This document shows, piece after piece, positions 1 to 7,287 of a stretch of DNA of 13,961 nucleotides. A program made the translations under genes and the position numbers. Each line of letters begins with the position of its first letter. Within the stretch, counting starts at the first letter, position 1. The notes beneath the pieces were generated by a model that saw nothing but the letters and a program-made list of their open reading frames with translations, ran no database searches and was not told the origin of the DNA. The DNA comes from an uncultured Desulfurobacterium sp. (GTDB lineage Bacteria; Aquificota; Aquificia; Desulfurobacteriales; Desulfurobacteriaceae): positions 1 through 13,961 of the forward strand of contig CAJXJV010000013.1 of NCBI GenBank assembly GCA_913055135.1, in the 5' to 3' direction.

Positions 1-185
1 TTATCTATCTCAATGGCTATAAGTTCTTTTGGATTTCTTTTAAGTATCTTCTCAGTTAGAGCTCCTCCACCTGGTCCTATTTCAATTACTCTGTCTTCAG
101 AAGTGATATCTCCAAAGTCAACGATCTTTCTAACTATGTTCTTATCCCTCAAGAAATGTTGTCCTAGTGATTTTTTAAGCCTCAT
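1..185 (-). CDS. rsmA: 16S rRNA (adenine(1518)-N6/adenine(1519)-N6)-dimethyltransferase RsmA/KsgA, N-terminal part, cut by window edge
   Basis: Only the first 61 codons lie in the window. RsmA uses S-adenosylmethionine to dimethylate two adjacent adenines in the 3'-terminal hairpin of 16S rRNA, a late step of small-subunit maturation. The visible protein starts [14 protein letters not shown], the classic KsgA N-terminal signature (K-x-LGQ-x-FL-x-D). It continues into the SAM-binding motif [14 protein letters not shown] at about residues 40-53 and the acidic end of the next strand (AIEID). The ATG (185-183) overlaps the TGA of the upstream formate dehydrogenase gene by 4 nt, so the two are probably translationally coupled. 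Identification is firm from these motifs; the C-terminal RNA-binding part cannot be seen. Confidence 0.93.
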   Translation of the reverse strand, partial: MRLKKSLGQHFLRDKNIVRKIVDFGDITSEDRVIEIGPGGGALTEKILKRNPKELIAIEID

Positions 186-2239
186 TCCACAACTTCCACT
201 TTCACTTTTATCGATTTAAACCGTGCAGTTCTAACAAGTTCATCCGATTCATTACCAAAAAGGAGGTTAACCTTACTCTTAGAACGATGGAAAGTTACAA
301 AAAGCGTTCCTTTCTTTATATGGCGATTGAATTCAAGAGGTAAAGATTCAGTTTCCCCATACTCTGATTTCAGTCTAACCCTCTTTGCATTCTTCAATTT
401 CTCTCTATCTTCTTCGCTGGCATAGACGACGTCTTCCTTAAAGAGTTTAAACTTATTGAGTGTTTTGCAGTTCCCGGTCTGAGCGCTGTTGTTGTAGTGA
501 ACAAGAATCCTTCCAGTTGTGAGATAGAAGTCCGAGAATTTTCCTTTTTCAAGGAGTTCTTTTACCATTCCTCTCGGTTTAAACTGGTTGTATCTGAAGT
601 GTCCTTTTCCATCCGGGGTTGAAAACCTTTCGGTGTGAAGAATTTCTGTCCCCTTACCATCTTTAACAGGCCATTGGGGAGAATGGAGAAAGTTTTCTCT
701 TAAAATCTCATAGGTCGCTCCCGAAAATCTTTTTGGTGCTGCTTCTCTGACCTCGTTCCAGACATCCTCTGAATTTGAATAGTTAAATTCTGCTCCCATT
801 CTATTTGCTATTTCTGAGATCACCTCCCAGTCGTCCGGTAGATCTGACCCAAAGATCGGTTGACTGAGATGAAGCCTCCTTTCAGCATTTATATAAACCC
901 CTGTCTTCTCGTAACAACTTTTTACCCCAAAGACAACATCTGCGAACTTAACAACTTCGCAGGGAAAGAGTTCATTGACAACCAAAAACTCAAGGTTTTC
1001 AAGAGCTGAAAGGATCTTTCTCTGGTTAGCGTGAACGTGGGCAATATCTTCCCCCATCACAAAAAGTGCCTTTATCCTTCCATCGAAGATAGCATCGATG
1101 ATGTCTGGAGTCATTAGTCCTATCTCATCCGATTTCCTGTAATCAGGCAAGTAGTAAGGAAGCATACCCATATCACAGGCACCCTGAACGTTGTTCTGCC
1201 CCCGGAGAGGCATCAGACCTGTTCCCTTCTTCCCGACATTTCCCGTCAGAAGTGCAAGGTTTGCAATTGCCATAACGGCATAACTACCATCAATATGTTC
1301 AGTTACTCCAAGCCCCCAGAGAAAGATTGTCTTCTTTGTGGCTATTTCTCTTGCAAGTTCTCTGATTCTTTCTGATAAGCCTTCGTAACCAGGTAGTCTT
1401 CTGAATATTTCAGGATCAGAAAATTCATCGGCAAGAATGGACTTTCTATACTCTTCAAAGCCTGCGGTTCTCTGCTCTATAAAATCTCTATCGTAAAGCT
1501 CCTCTTCCAGAATCACTCTGGCGATTGCATTCAGAACCAGAAGGTTCGATTCGAAGGGAATCAACAGTTTATGCTGGGCAAATTTAAAGAGCCCAATCTC
1601 TCTAACATCAATAACTGCTAACTTTCCACCCTTCCTCACTTTTTCAATAATTCTGTGGCTCACTATAGGGTGGGCTTCTGTTGTGTTTGAACCTACTACA
1701 ACAATAAGTTCAGCATTGTAAATCTCATCAAAAGGTGCAGAGGCTGCTCCTTCTCCAACAGTTTCAACAAGTCCTCTGAGACTTGGCGCATGACAGATCC
1801 TTGCACAATTATCAACATGAGGAGAACCCATAACTTCCCTTGCAAACTTCTGGAAGACATAGGCACTTTCGCAACTTGTTCTTGCTCCTCCTATAGCAGC
1901 AAAAGCCTTTCCGCCATACTTCTCTTTTATCTCGATTAACTTTTTCGCAACAACATCGTAAGCCAGAGAATATGGAACTTTCACAAAATTTTCATCATAA
2001 GTTTCAAAATCATCCACATTTAAACCAGCTTCTATTAGAAAGGATTTCCTTACAAGCGCTCCTTTTATCCTCTTTGGACTGGTTAAAAACTCATGACCAA
2101 AGTTTCCCTTGATACAGAGCTTCCCTTTACTTACAATACCCTTTTTTATAGGAACAGCCTTAACTGGAAAAGAACCATCTGTTTCAAATCCAAGTTCACA
2201 TCCAACACCACAGTAGGTACAGACCGTTTTCTTCAGCAC
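182..2239 (-). CDS. fdhF: formate dehydrogenase catalytic (alpha) subunit, molybdopterin oxidoreductase, Cys-type
   Basis: A 685-residue cytoplasmic molybdopterin/tungstopterin oxidoreductase, close in length to FdhF of E. coli (715 aa), predicted to interconvert formate and CO2. Cys7, Cys10, Cys14 and Cys42 form the N-terminal [4Fe-4S] site (CTYCGVGC ... GKLCIKG). The metal-binding residue is Cys149, coded TGT, followed by His150 in the context [10 protein letters not shown], where E. coli FdhH has Sec-His. Residues 345-358 ([14 protein letters not shown]) hold the conserved Arg (R346) and the FdhF signature. The C-terminal third carries a dinucleotide-binding domain ([16 protein letters not shown]). 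There is no Tat signal and no ferredoxin-type N-terminal extension. The start is GTG with GGAGG 6 nt upstream. It overlaps rsmA downstream, and no electron-transfer subunit or FdhD gene is adjacent. Assignment to the Fdh branch is good; formate as substrate is inferred. Confidence 0.88.
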   Translation of the reverse strand: MLKKTVCTYCGVGCELGFETDGSFPVKAVPIKKGIVSKGKLCIKGNFGHEFLTSPKRIKGALVRKSFLIEAGLNVDDFETYDENFVKVPYSLAYDVVAKKLIEIKEKYGGKAFAAIGGARTSCESAYVFQKFAREVMGSPHVDNCARICHAPSLRGLVETVGEGAASAPFDEIYNAELIVVVGSNTTEAHPIVSHRIIEKVRKGGKLAVIDVREIGLFKFAQHKLLIPFESNLLVLNAIARVILEEELYDRDFIEQRTAGFEEYRKSILADEFSDPEIFRRLPGYEGLSERIRELAREIATKKTIFLWGLGVTEHIDGSYAVMAIANLALLTGNVGKKGTGLMPLRGQNNVQGACDMGMLPYYLPDYRKSDEIGLMTPDIIDAIFDGRIKALFVMGEDIAHVHANQRKILSALENLEFLVVNELFPCEVVKFADVVFGVKSCYEKTGVYINAERRLHLSQPIFGSDLPDDWEVISEIANRMGAEFNYSNSEDVWNEVREAAPKRFSGATYEILRENFLHSPQWPVKDGKGTEILHTERFSTPDGKGHFRYNQFKPRGMVKELLEKGKFSDFYLTTGRILVHYNNSAQTGNCKTLNKFKLFKEDVVYASEEDREKLKNAKRVRLKSEYGETESLPLEFNRHIKKGTLFVTFHRSKSKVNLLFGNESDELVRTARFKSIKVKVEVVE

Positions 2240-2314
2240 AAAAGACCTCCTGAGTTTCGTGCGAGGTAATTTTACCTGAGAGAAAAAGATTAAATCTCCC
2301 TAATGATAGAAAAT

Positions 2315-2343
2315 TCTATACTTGACAGTTTGTAATCTTTGAA
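2315..2343 (-). promoter_or_regulatory. possible promoter for the fdhF-rsmA operon
   Basis: Reading the minus strand, TTCAAA (2343-2338) and TATAGA (2320-2315) are separated by exactly 17 nt. Each matches the sigma-70 consensus at four of six positions. Transcription would start near 2308 and give a leader of about 70 nt before the GTG. The site overlaps a plus-strand promoter-like TTGACA, so the two may compete. It is called from spacing and sequence only. Confidence 0.35.
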
Positions 2344-2349
2344 TAAATT
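2322..2349 (+). promoter_or_regulatory. possible plus-strand promoter reading into the GC-rich element
   Basis: A perfect -35 hexamer TTGACA (2322-2327) is followed after 16 nt by TAAATT (2344-2349), a four-of-six match to the -10 consensus. No plus-strand protein gene follows. A transcript starting near 2356 would run straight into the GC-rich structured block. The -10 is weak, so the call rests mainly on the consensus -35 box and what lies downstream. Confidence 0.35.
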
Positions 2350-2355
2350 TACTAT

Positions 2356-2416
2356 CCCCCCTCCTCCCGGTTCCCATGGTACCCTCCCGGCCGGCGTAAG
2401 CCGGCTTACCCTTTTA
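2356..2416 (+). ncRNA. candidate small structured RNA (GC-rich block with two hairpins and a U-run)
   Basis: This roughly 60-nt block is strikingly GC-rich in an otherwise AT-rich intergenic region. In low-GC thermophiles that is a known hallmark of structured RNA. On the plus strand two adjacent hairpins can be drawn: GGTTCC-CAT-GGTACC (2369-2383, one U-U mismatch), then GCCGGC-GTAA-GCCGGC (2390-2405), which has six G-C pairs closed by a GNRA-type GUAA loop. TTACCCTTTTATTAT follows, a weak terminator-like U-run. On the minus strand the loop would be UUAC and no U-run follows, so the plus strand is favoured. CCTCCCGG occurs twice (2363-2370, 2383-2390). It could instead be a dispersed DNA repeat or a plus-strand terminator. 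No RNA family was recognised. Confidence 0.4.
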
Positions 2417-3031
2417 TTATCTCAAGAACCCCTGAAAACAGGGAATTAATTCAAAAAGATCTTCTGATATATCTATATTTTCTCTAAACTCTTTTACTAT
2501 GTAGGTACTTGAAGTTCCGTCTAACTGAACCGTTTTGAAAGCTTTCAGCTTGCAGTTCTTACCTATAAATAGAACAATCTTTTCAAAGATTGAATCCTTA
2601 TACTTTGGTTTGAGTTCAAGCACTTCTATTTTTCCATCTTTTTCATCGTTCAAAACTTCAAAAAGTTCATCAAACCTGTCCGGACTATCGAGAATCTGAA
2701 AAAGAGGAAAGAGTTCACTCTTTGAGTCAAGTTCTGCCACCTGACACTGCTTATCCGATGGGAAAACGGTTTCTATGAACTTTCCATCTGAAACAACAAA
2801 AATATCGCCTCCTCTTGTATACTCCCAGCGAAATTTAGATGGCTTTTTATAGTAGATAACACCACCATACAGGTCAACTTCATCTCCTGCCATAGGAATC
2901 TTCGTCTCCTGGGAAAAGACAAGCTTTAACGTTTTAACAGACTTCAGTTTTTCCAGAAAACAGTTTACATTTCCATAAGCAGAAGTTGTAAGAAACAGAA
3001 CAAAAAACCAGATAGATAAAATCTTCTTCAT
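2417..3031 (-). CDS. lolA: outer-membrane lipoprotein carrier protein LolA-like
   Basis: A 204-residue secreted protein. LolA is the periplasmic chaperone that takes lipoproteins from the inner-membrane LolCDE complex to the outer membrane. The start chosen is the ATG at 3031, because the following MKKILSIWFFVLFLTTSAYG is a typical Sec signal peptide (basic N-terminus, hydrophobic core, cleavage near AYG) and AAAAGGAGA precedes it. An upstream in-frame ATG at 3076 would put 15 non-hydrophobic residues before the signal. The mature part shows the LolA pattern: LKLVFSQET early, then YYKKPSKFRWEY (LolA has a conserved KPG/S-x-FRW stretch), then VVSDGKFI. Two cysteines (at the mature N-terminus and near the C-terminus, plus others internally) could pair in the periplasm. 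It diverges from rsmD with only 68 nt between. The fold assignment is good; divergence from proteobacterial LolA leaves some doubt about function. Confidence 0.8.
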   Translation of the reverse strand: MKKILSIWFFVLFLTTSAYGNVNCFLEKLKSVKTLKLVFSQETKIPMAGDEVDLYGGVIYYKKPSKFRWEYTRGGDIFVVSDGKFIETVFPSDKQCQVAELDSKSELFPLFQILDSPDRFDELFEVLNDEKDGKIEVLELKPKYKDSIFEKIVLFIGKNCKLKAFKTVQLDGTSSTYIVKEFRENIDISEDLFELIPCFQGFLR

Positions 3032-3099
3032 ACTGCTCTCCTTTTCTCCAAGGCATAATTTATTACCTGGCAGCATTTAAACAGATCCTGGGAGAAAAG

Positions 3100-3675
3100 A
3101 TGAGAATAATCGGTGGAAAGTACAAAGGAAAAAGGATAAAGTCTCTTCCAAAACGTTCCGACACAAAGATTCTTAGACCTACAACCGACAGAGTCAAGGA
3201 GTCTGTTTTTTCAATTCTCAACAATTATCTTGAGGGAGTCAAGTTTCTGGATCTCTTTGCAGGAACGGGAAACGTCGGGATAGAAGCTATCAGTAGAGGA
3301 GCTGGTAAAGTTATTTTCGTGGAAAATGACAAACGCTTCTGCAATTTGATAAGAGAAAACCTTAAAAAGCTTGGTGTAGAAAGGGAAAAGTATGAAATAA
3401 TCTGTGACGACTACACGAGCGCTATAAAGAAGCTTGCAAAAAGAGGAGAGAAGTTTGACTTCATCTATGCAGATCCTCCTTACGAAAAGGGTTACTACAC
3501 AAGAATTGTAAACATGATAAAGAACTTTGATCTCCTTGATGAAGACGGTCTTCTCATCCTTGAAGAACCAAAGAATACACCTTTTCTCCCAGAAGATGAG
3601 AAATGGATTGTTGAGAGAAGAGGTTACGGAACAACCCTTGTTACGTTTATAAACTTTCATCCAGAGAAGGAGTAA
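3100..3675 (+). CDS. rsmD: 16S rRNA (guanine(966)-N2)-methyltransferase RsmD
   Basis: A 191-residue SAM-dependent methyltransferase that methylates G966 of 16S rRNA (E. coli numbering) in the P-site region. The order of motifs is characteristic: RIIGGKYKGKRIKSLP at the N-terminus, RPTTDRVKESVFSIL (about 27-41), the SAM-binding DLFAGTGNVGIEAISRGA (51-68), VFVEND-type acidic residue after the second strand (VIFVEND, 71-77), and the catalytic DPPY at 125-128 (YADPPYEKG). The full family length is present. The ATG follows GGGAGAAAAG. It is the first gene of a plus-strand operon, and the PTPS/QueD-like gene starts 3 nt after its stop. Identification is secure at family level. Confidence 0.95.
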   Translation: MRIIGGKYKGKRIKSLPKRSDTKILRPTTDRVKESVFSILNNYLEGVKFLDLFAGTGNVGIEAISRGAGKVIFVENDKRFCNLIRENLKKLGVEREKYEIICDDYTSAIKKLAKRGEKFDFIYADPPYEKGYYTRIVNMIKNFDLLDEDGLLILEEPKNTPFLPEDEKWIVERRGYGTTLVTFINFHPEKE

Positions 3676-3678
3676 AAG

Positions 3679-4338
3679 ATGTTTGAAATCTCAAAAACAA
3701 TTGAATTCTCTGCCGCCCATTCAGTTTACTCACAGAAGTTAAACAGTAAATGGACAAAGAATACTTATCCAAAGTGCCGAAGACTTCCCGGTCATGGTCA
3801 TAACTATAAGCTTGTCGTTTACCTTAAATCAAAAGAACTGGATTCTTCCCAGATGGTTACAGACTTTGGACATCTCTCCTGGTTAAAGGAGTTTATAGAT
3901 GACTGCTTTGACCACAAGCTGATTATTGGAATGGAGGATCCAGCCTTTGAGTTCTTTTTCAGCAAGTTGGGACTTATGGAAGATGGAAATTTTATCCTGC
4001 CGAGAATAGATGGCAAAATACCTGAGGTTGAAGTTATTGCTGTTAATAAAGACTATAAGGTAACAAAACTTGATTTTGAAGAGCTAAACCTTTCAGAGAT
4101 AAAACAGTTCAAGTTCTTAACTTTCCACAAGTTTACGGTGGATTCAACCTCTTTTGAGGCAGATTTCTACCAGAGACTATTTGATGGAATTGCTCTTTTC
4201 AACGGTTCTCCCACATCAGAAAACCTTGCAAGATTCTTTTTCCACTTTGTAAACGAAAACATAAAACCTCTTGGAATAGAGTGTTCTAAGGTCTCCATTC
4301 ACGAAACTCCAACTTCCTGTGCCACATACAGCGGATGA
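3679..4338 (+). CDS. queD: 6-pyruvoyl-tetrahydropterin synthase / 6-carboxytetrahydropterin synthase (QueD) family protein with an internal insertion
   Basis: A 219-residue T-fold enzyme acting on 7,8-dihydroneopterin triphosphate, most likely making 6-carboxytetrahydropterin for queuosine synthesis. Zinc ligands are His14 (SAAH), His39 and His41 (GHGHNY). The catalytic Cys is Cys33, and Asp78-His79 (CFDHK) follow. The pterin-anchoring Glu209 lies in SIHETPTSCATY, and PTSENLA precedes it. Bacterial QueD proteins are commonly about 120-140 residues; here roughly residues 83-160 form an insertion between the FDHK and PTSEN motifs. The Cys lies six residues before the first His of HGH, the spacing of eukaryotic PTPS, rather than the C-x3-H of E. 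coli QueD. The presence of Cys argues against the PTPS-III folate-bypass type. Its TGA overlaps the uvrC ATG. Family is sure; the exact product is inferred. Confidence 0.82.
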   Translation: MFEISKTIEFSAAHSVYSQKLNSKWTKNTYPKCRRLPGHGHNYKLVVYLKSKELDSSQMVTDFGHLSWLKEFIDDCFDHKLIIGMEDPAFEFFFSKLGLMEDGNFILPRIDGKIPEVEVIAVNKDYKVTKLDFEELNLSEIKQFKFLTFHKFTVDSTSFEADFYQRLFDGIALFNGSPTSENLARFFFHFVNENIKPLGIECSKVSIHETPTSCATYSG

Positions 4339-6089
4339 TGAGAGAGAAACTTCAGACGGTTCCAGACGCACCAGGGGTTTATTTTTTTAAAGACGGGAAG
4401 GGAAGAGTCATCTACGTTGGGAAAGCTCGATCCCTGAAGAATCGTCTCTCTTCTCACCTCAACTGTACAAATCCAAATGAGAAAAGTTACAGAATTGTTA
4501 AGAATGCTGCAGATTTTGATTACATAGTTGTGAAAAATGAAAGAGAAGCACTAACCTTGGAAGTAGAGCTCATAAAAAAGCACCTTCCAGGATTCAACGT
4601 TCTCCTGAAGGATGACAAGAGTTATCCCCACATTGTAATCACAGATGAAGAATTCCCTACCGTGAAAATTGTCAGAAAGAAAGAGAGTGTAAATGGAAAG
4701 CGGTTTGGTCCTTTTATTCCGCCAAAAAACGCCAGAGTTCTAAAAGAGCTAATCCATAAGGTTTTCAGACTGAGAAAGTGTAAAGAGTTAACTAAACGTT
4801 CAAAACCCTGTCTTCAGTACTACATAGACCGCTGCACGGCTCCATGCTGTGGCTATGTCTCAAAAAGTGATTACAGAAAGCAGGTTGAAGGAGCTCTCTC
4901 TTTTCTCACAGGAAACGTCAAAAACTACATAAACAGGCTCTACAACGAGATAGAAGAAGCAGCCGAAAATTTACAGTTTGAAAGGGCTGCCATCCTCAGA
5001 GATCAGCTCATAGCCATAAAGAACATTTACGAGAGAGGCTCTATTTTCTTTGAGGATCACCCTAACTGTGACGTATTCTACCTTGAGAAGAGAAACGGAC
5101 TCTTCTTAGGTGTCAAGTTAACCGTCAGAAACGGCATTATCTACGGAAAGGAAACATTTCAGTTTGATCCTATAGATCCCTGGGACGAAAATCTGCTCTT
5201 AGAAGTTTTCACATATGGAGTAAATGAAATAAACGAAGATGTGGTTGGAACCATCTGGATTGAGGGAACTTACGAAGATGAAGAACCTCCAGAAGAGATT
5301 TTGACCAACTTCCGTTATATAGGGAACGATATTTCTGCTAAGGAGATTCCGGAAGAGATACTTCAGTTTGTCAGGAAAAATAGAACAGTTGGGAGAGTTA
5401 ATCTGAACTTAGAAAATCTCAAGTCAGAATATGAGAGAGTATTCTTAGACACTTTTCCCGAAAGGGTTGAGGTGTTTGATATCTCTACACTACAGGGAAC
5501 TGGAACAGTTGGTTCCTGTGTGGTCTGGGAGAAAGGAAGGTTTGTTAAGGATGACTACAGAAGATATAAGGTAAAAACGGTCAAAGGTGTAAACGATTAT
5601 GCCTCTATGGAAGAAGTTCTAACGAGGCGTTTCAGGAGAATAAAAAATGGAGAGGTTAAAAAGCCCGATTTAGTTCTGATAGATGGTGGAATTGGACAGC
5701 TTAACGTTGCGATAAAGGTCAGGGACACCTTCGGTCTCGACTTCAGAGTCTTTTCTATTGCCAAAAAGGAAGAAATCGTTTACACAGACGATGGAGAAGT
5801 TGTTGAAACAAAAAAATACCCATATCTGTTCAGGTTCTTTACAAATTTACGAGATGAAGCTCACCGGTTCGCTGTAACGTTCAACAGGAAAGTGAGAAAC
5901 AAACTGATGGTAAAGAGTGTATTTGACGGAATCAGAGGACTTGGAGTTAAAAGAAGAAAAATTCTTGAAAAGTTCTATCCCGATATCAGAGAACTGGCAG
6001 AAGCAAGTGTAGATGAACTTGTAAGGATAGGAATACCAAGGAAAGTTGCAGAAGAAGTTCTGGAGAAAGTAAGGAACTGTCAAACTTAA
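4335..6089 (+). CDS. uvrC: excinuclease ABC subunit C (UvrC)
   Basis: A 584-residue nuclease that makes both incisions in UvrABC nucleotide excision repair. Domains run in family order. The GIY-YIG nuclease (about 12-90, GVYFF and IYVGKARSLKNRL) makes the 3' cut. A cysteine cluster (C149, C159, C167, C171, with C172) matches the site proposed to bind an Fe-S cluster. A UVR motif (about 205-230, ENLQFERAAILRDQL) contacts UvrB. The RNase-H-like nuclease for the 5' cut has D382 (FDIS), D450 (LIDGG) and H510 (DEAHRFA). Tandem helix-hairpin-helix motifs (about 530-580) bind DNA. The first ATG overlaps the queD stop (ATGA); a second ATG follows at the next codon but one base-triplet on, so the start could be either Met. 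All key residues are present and length is normal. Confidence 0.97.
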   Translation: MMREKLQTVPDAPGVYFFKDGKGRVIYVGKARSLKNRLSSHLNCTNPNEKSYRIVKNAADFDYIVVKNEREALTLEVELIKKHLPGFNVLLKDDKSYPHIVITDEEFPTVKIVRKKESVNGKRFGPFIPPKNARVLKELIHKVFRLRKCKELTKRSKPCLQYYIDRCTAPCCGYVSKSDYRKQVEGALSFLTGNVKNYINRLYNEIEEAAENLQFERAAILRDQLIAIKNIYERGSIFFEDHPNCDVFYLEKRNGLFLGVKLTVRNGIIYGKETFQFDPIDPWDENLLLEVFTYGVNEINEDVVGTIWIEGTYEDEEPPEEILTNFRYIGNDISAKEIPEEILQFVRKNRTVGRVNLNLENLKSEYERVFLDTFPERVEVFDISTLQGTGTVGSCVVWEKGRFVKDDYRRYKVKTVKGVNDYASMEEVLTRRFRRIKNGEVKKPDLVLIDGGIGQLNVAIKVRDTFGLDFRVFSIAKKEEIVYTDDGEVVETKKYPYLFRFFTNLRDEAHRFAVTFNRKVRNKLMVKSVFDGIRGLGVKRRKILEKFYPDIRELAEASVDELVRIGIPRKVAEEVLEKVRNCQT

Positions 6090-6101
6090 CGGGAAATATA
6101 T

Positions 6102-6107
6102 TATAAT
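6102..6107 (+). promoter_or_regulatory. -10 element of a probable promoter for the KamA-family gene
   Basis: A perfect TATAAT lies in a very AT-rich stretch just after the uvrC stop, about 60 nt before the next ATG. The -35 region is poor (TGTCAA around 6078-6083). This is the only plus-strand gap of any size between 3100 and 7287, so the downstream gene probably has its own transcript as well as any uvrC read-through. Confidence 0.5.
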
Positions 6108-6165
6108 ATCATATAAGCTTTAATCCACAAAGTTTTCCAAAAACATTAATTAGCAGGAGTTCAAC

Positions 6166-7287
6166 ATGAAGATACCCGGTTACTCTTCACTCGAAGAGAT
6201 AGAAAAAGCTTTTCAGATTGAAATTGATAAAGAGGAAAAAAAGAAACTCCAGAAAGTTATTGAAAAACATCCCATGTTCATTCCAGATTACTATGCCCGT
6301 CTTATAGACTGGAACGATCCAGAAGATCCAATCAAAAGTATTATTTTCCCTTCTCCTGGTGAACTGGACATTGCAGGCTCTTACGATACCAGTGGAGAAA
6401 GAGAGAATACCGTCCACACAGGTCTTCAACATAAATATAGAGAAACAGCCCTTCTCCTTGCTACGAATAGATGTGCTGGTTACTGCAGACACTGTTTCAG
6501 AAAAAGGATGGTTGGAATTCCAACAGACGAAACTGTAAAACTATTCGATAGAGCAGTTGATTACATAAAGGAACACAGGGAGATAACAAACGTCTTAATC
6601 TCAGGAGGAGATCCACTTGTTCTGCCAACAGATGTGATTGAGTATTTCCTTTCTGAGCTTTCAAAAATTGAACACTTAAAGTTCATCCGCTTTGGAAGTA
6701 GAATACCGGTCTTTTATCCAATGAGAATTTATGAGGATCGTAGGCTCCTTGAACTCTTCTCAAAATACTCAACTCCTGAAAGAAGAATCTATTTGGTTAC
6801 CCACTTTAACCATCCAAAAGAAGTTACAGAGGAAGCCAGAAAAGCAGTAGATGCACTGATAAGACATGGAGTAGTGGTCAGTAACCAGGCTGTTCTCTTG
6901 AAAGGTGTAAACGATGATCCGGAAATCCTTGCAACACTGATGAAAGAGATAGTCTCTGCTGGAGTCGTTCCTTACTACGTCTTCCAGTGCCGTCCTGTTA
7001 AAAGGGTTAAGTCTCACTTTCAGGTTCCACTGAAAAAAGGATATGAGATAGTTGAAAAGGCTAAACAGAAGTTGGATGGTCATGCCAAGAGGTTTAAATA
7101 CGTAATGTCCCACAGGACTGGAAAGATAGAGATAGTTGGAATAATTGGGGACGAAATCTATCTGAAGTACCATCAGGCGAAAAATCCAAAGAAAGTTGGA
7201 AAGTTGTTCAAGAGGAAACTTACTCCGAACGCCGGCTGGCTCGACGATTTAAAGCCGGTAAAAGAAGAGTTGGCTGTGGAGGTTTAA
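6166..7287 (+). CDS. KamA-family radical SAM aminomutase, possibly a glutamate 2,3-aminomutase
   Basis: A 373-residue radical-SAM, PLP-dependent enzyme of the lysine 2,3-aminomutase family, which moves an amino group from C2 to C3 of an amino acid. The [4Fe-4S] motif is C103-x3-C107-x2-C110 (CAGYCRHCFRKR), followed by the SGGDPLV segment (146-152) that binds SAM. K320 in SHRTGK is the likely PLP-binding lysine. Clostridial lysine 2,3-aminomutase uses two aspartates (D293 in QCD, and D330 shortly before the PLP lysine) to hold the substrate's epsilon-amino group. Here the first is Arg276 (FQCRPV) and no Asp precedes K320. A cationic residue there resembles the glutamate 2,3-aminomutases, so beta-glutamate may be the product. 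The ATG has AGGAG upstream. It is not an EpmB-type protein by context, as no efp or epmA is nearby. Family certain; substrate inferred. Confidence 0.85.
   Translation: MKIPGYSSLEEIEKAFQIEIDKEEKKKLQKVIEKHPMFIPDYYARLIDWNDPEDPIKSIIFPSPGELDIAGSYDTSGERENTVHTGLQHKYRETALLLATNRCAGYCRHCFRKRMVGIPTDETVKLFDRAVDYIKEHREITNVLISGGDPLVLPTDVIEYFLSELSKIEHLKFIRFGSRIPVFYPMRIYEDRRLLELFSKYSTPERRIYLVTHFNHPKEVTEEARKAVDALIRHGVVVSNQAVLLKGVNDDPEILATLMKEIVSAGVVPYYVFQCRPVKRVKSHFQVPLKKGYEIVEKAKQKLDGHAKRFKYVMSHRTGKIEIVGIIGDEIYLKYHQAKNPKKVGKLFKRKLTPNAGWLDDLKPVKEELAVEV

Noticed and set aside
1792..1797. Possible selenocysteine at the formate dehydrogenase active site
   Set aside because: The codon for residue 149 is TGT (Cys), not TGA, so no recoding is needed.
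2390..2405. GC hairpin as the terminator of lolA on the minus strand
   Set aside because: On the minus strand the hairpin is followed by CGGGAGGG, with no U-run; the U-run is on the plus-strand side.
3032..3076. Longer lolA reading frame starting at an ATG at 3076
   Set aside because: It would add 15 polar residues before a textbook signal peptide; the internal ATG at 3031 has its own GGAGA ribosome-binding site.
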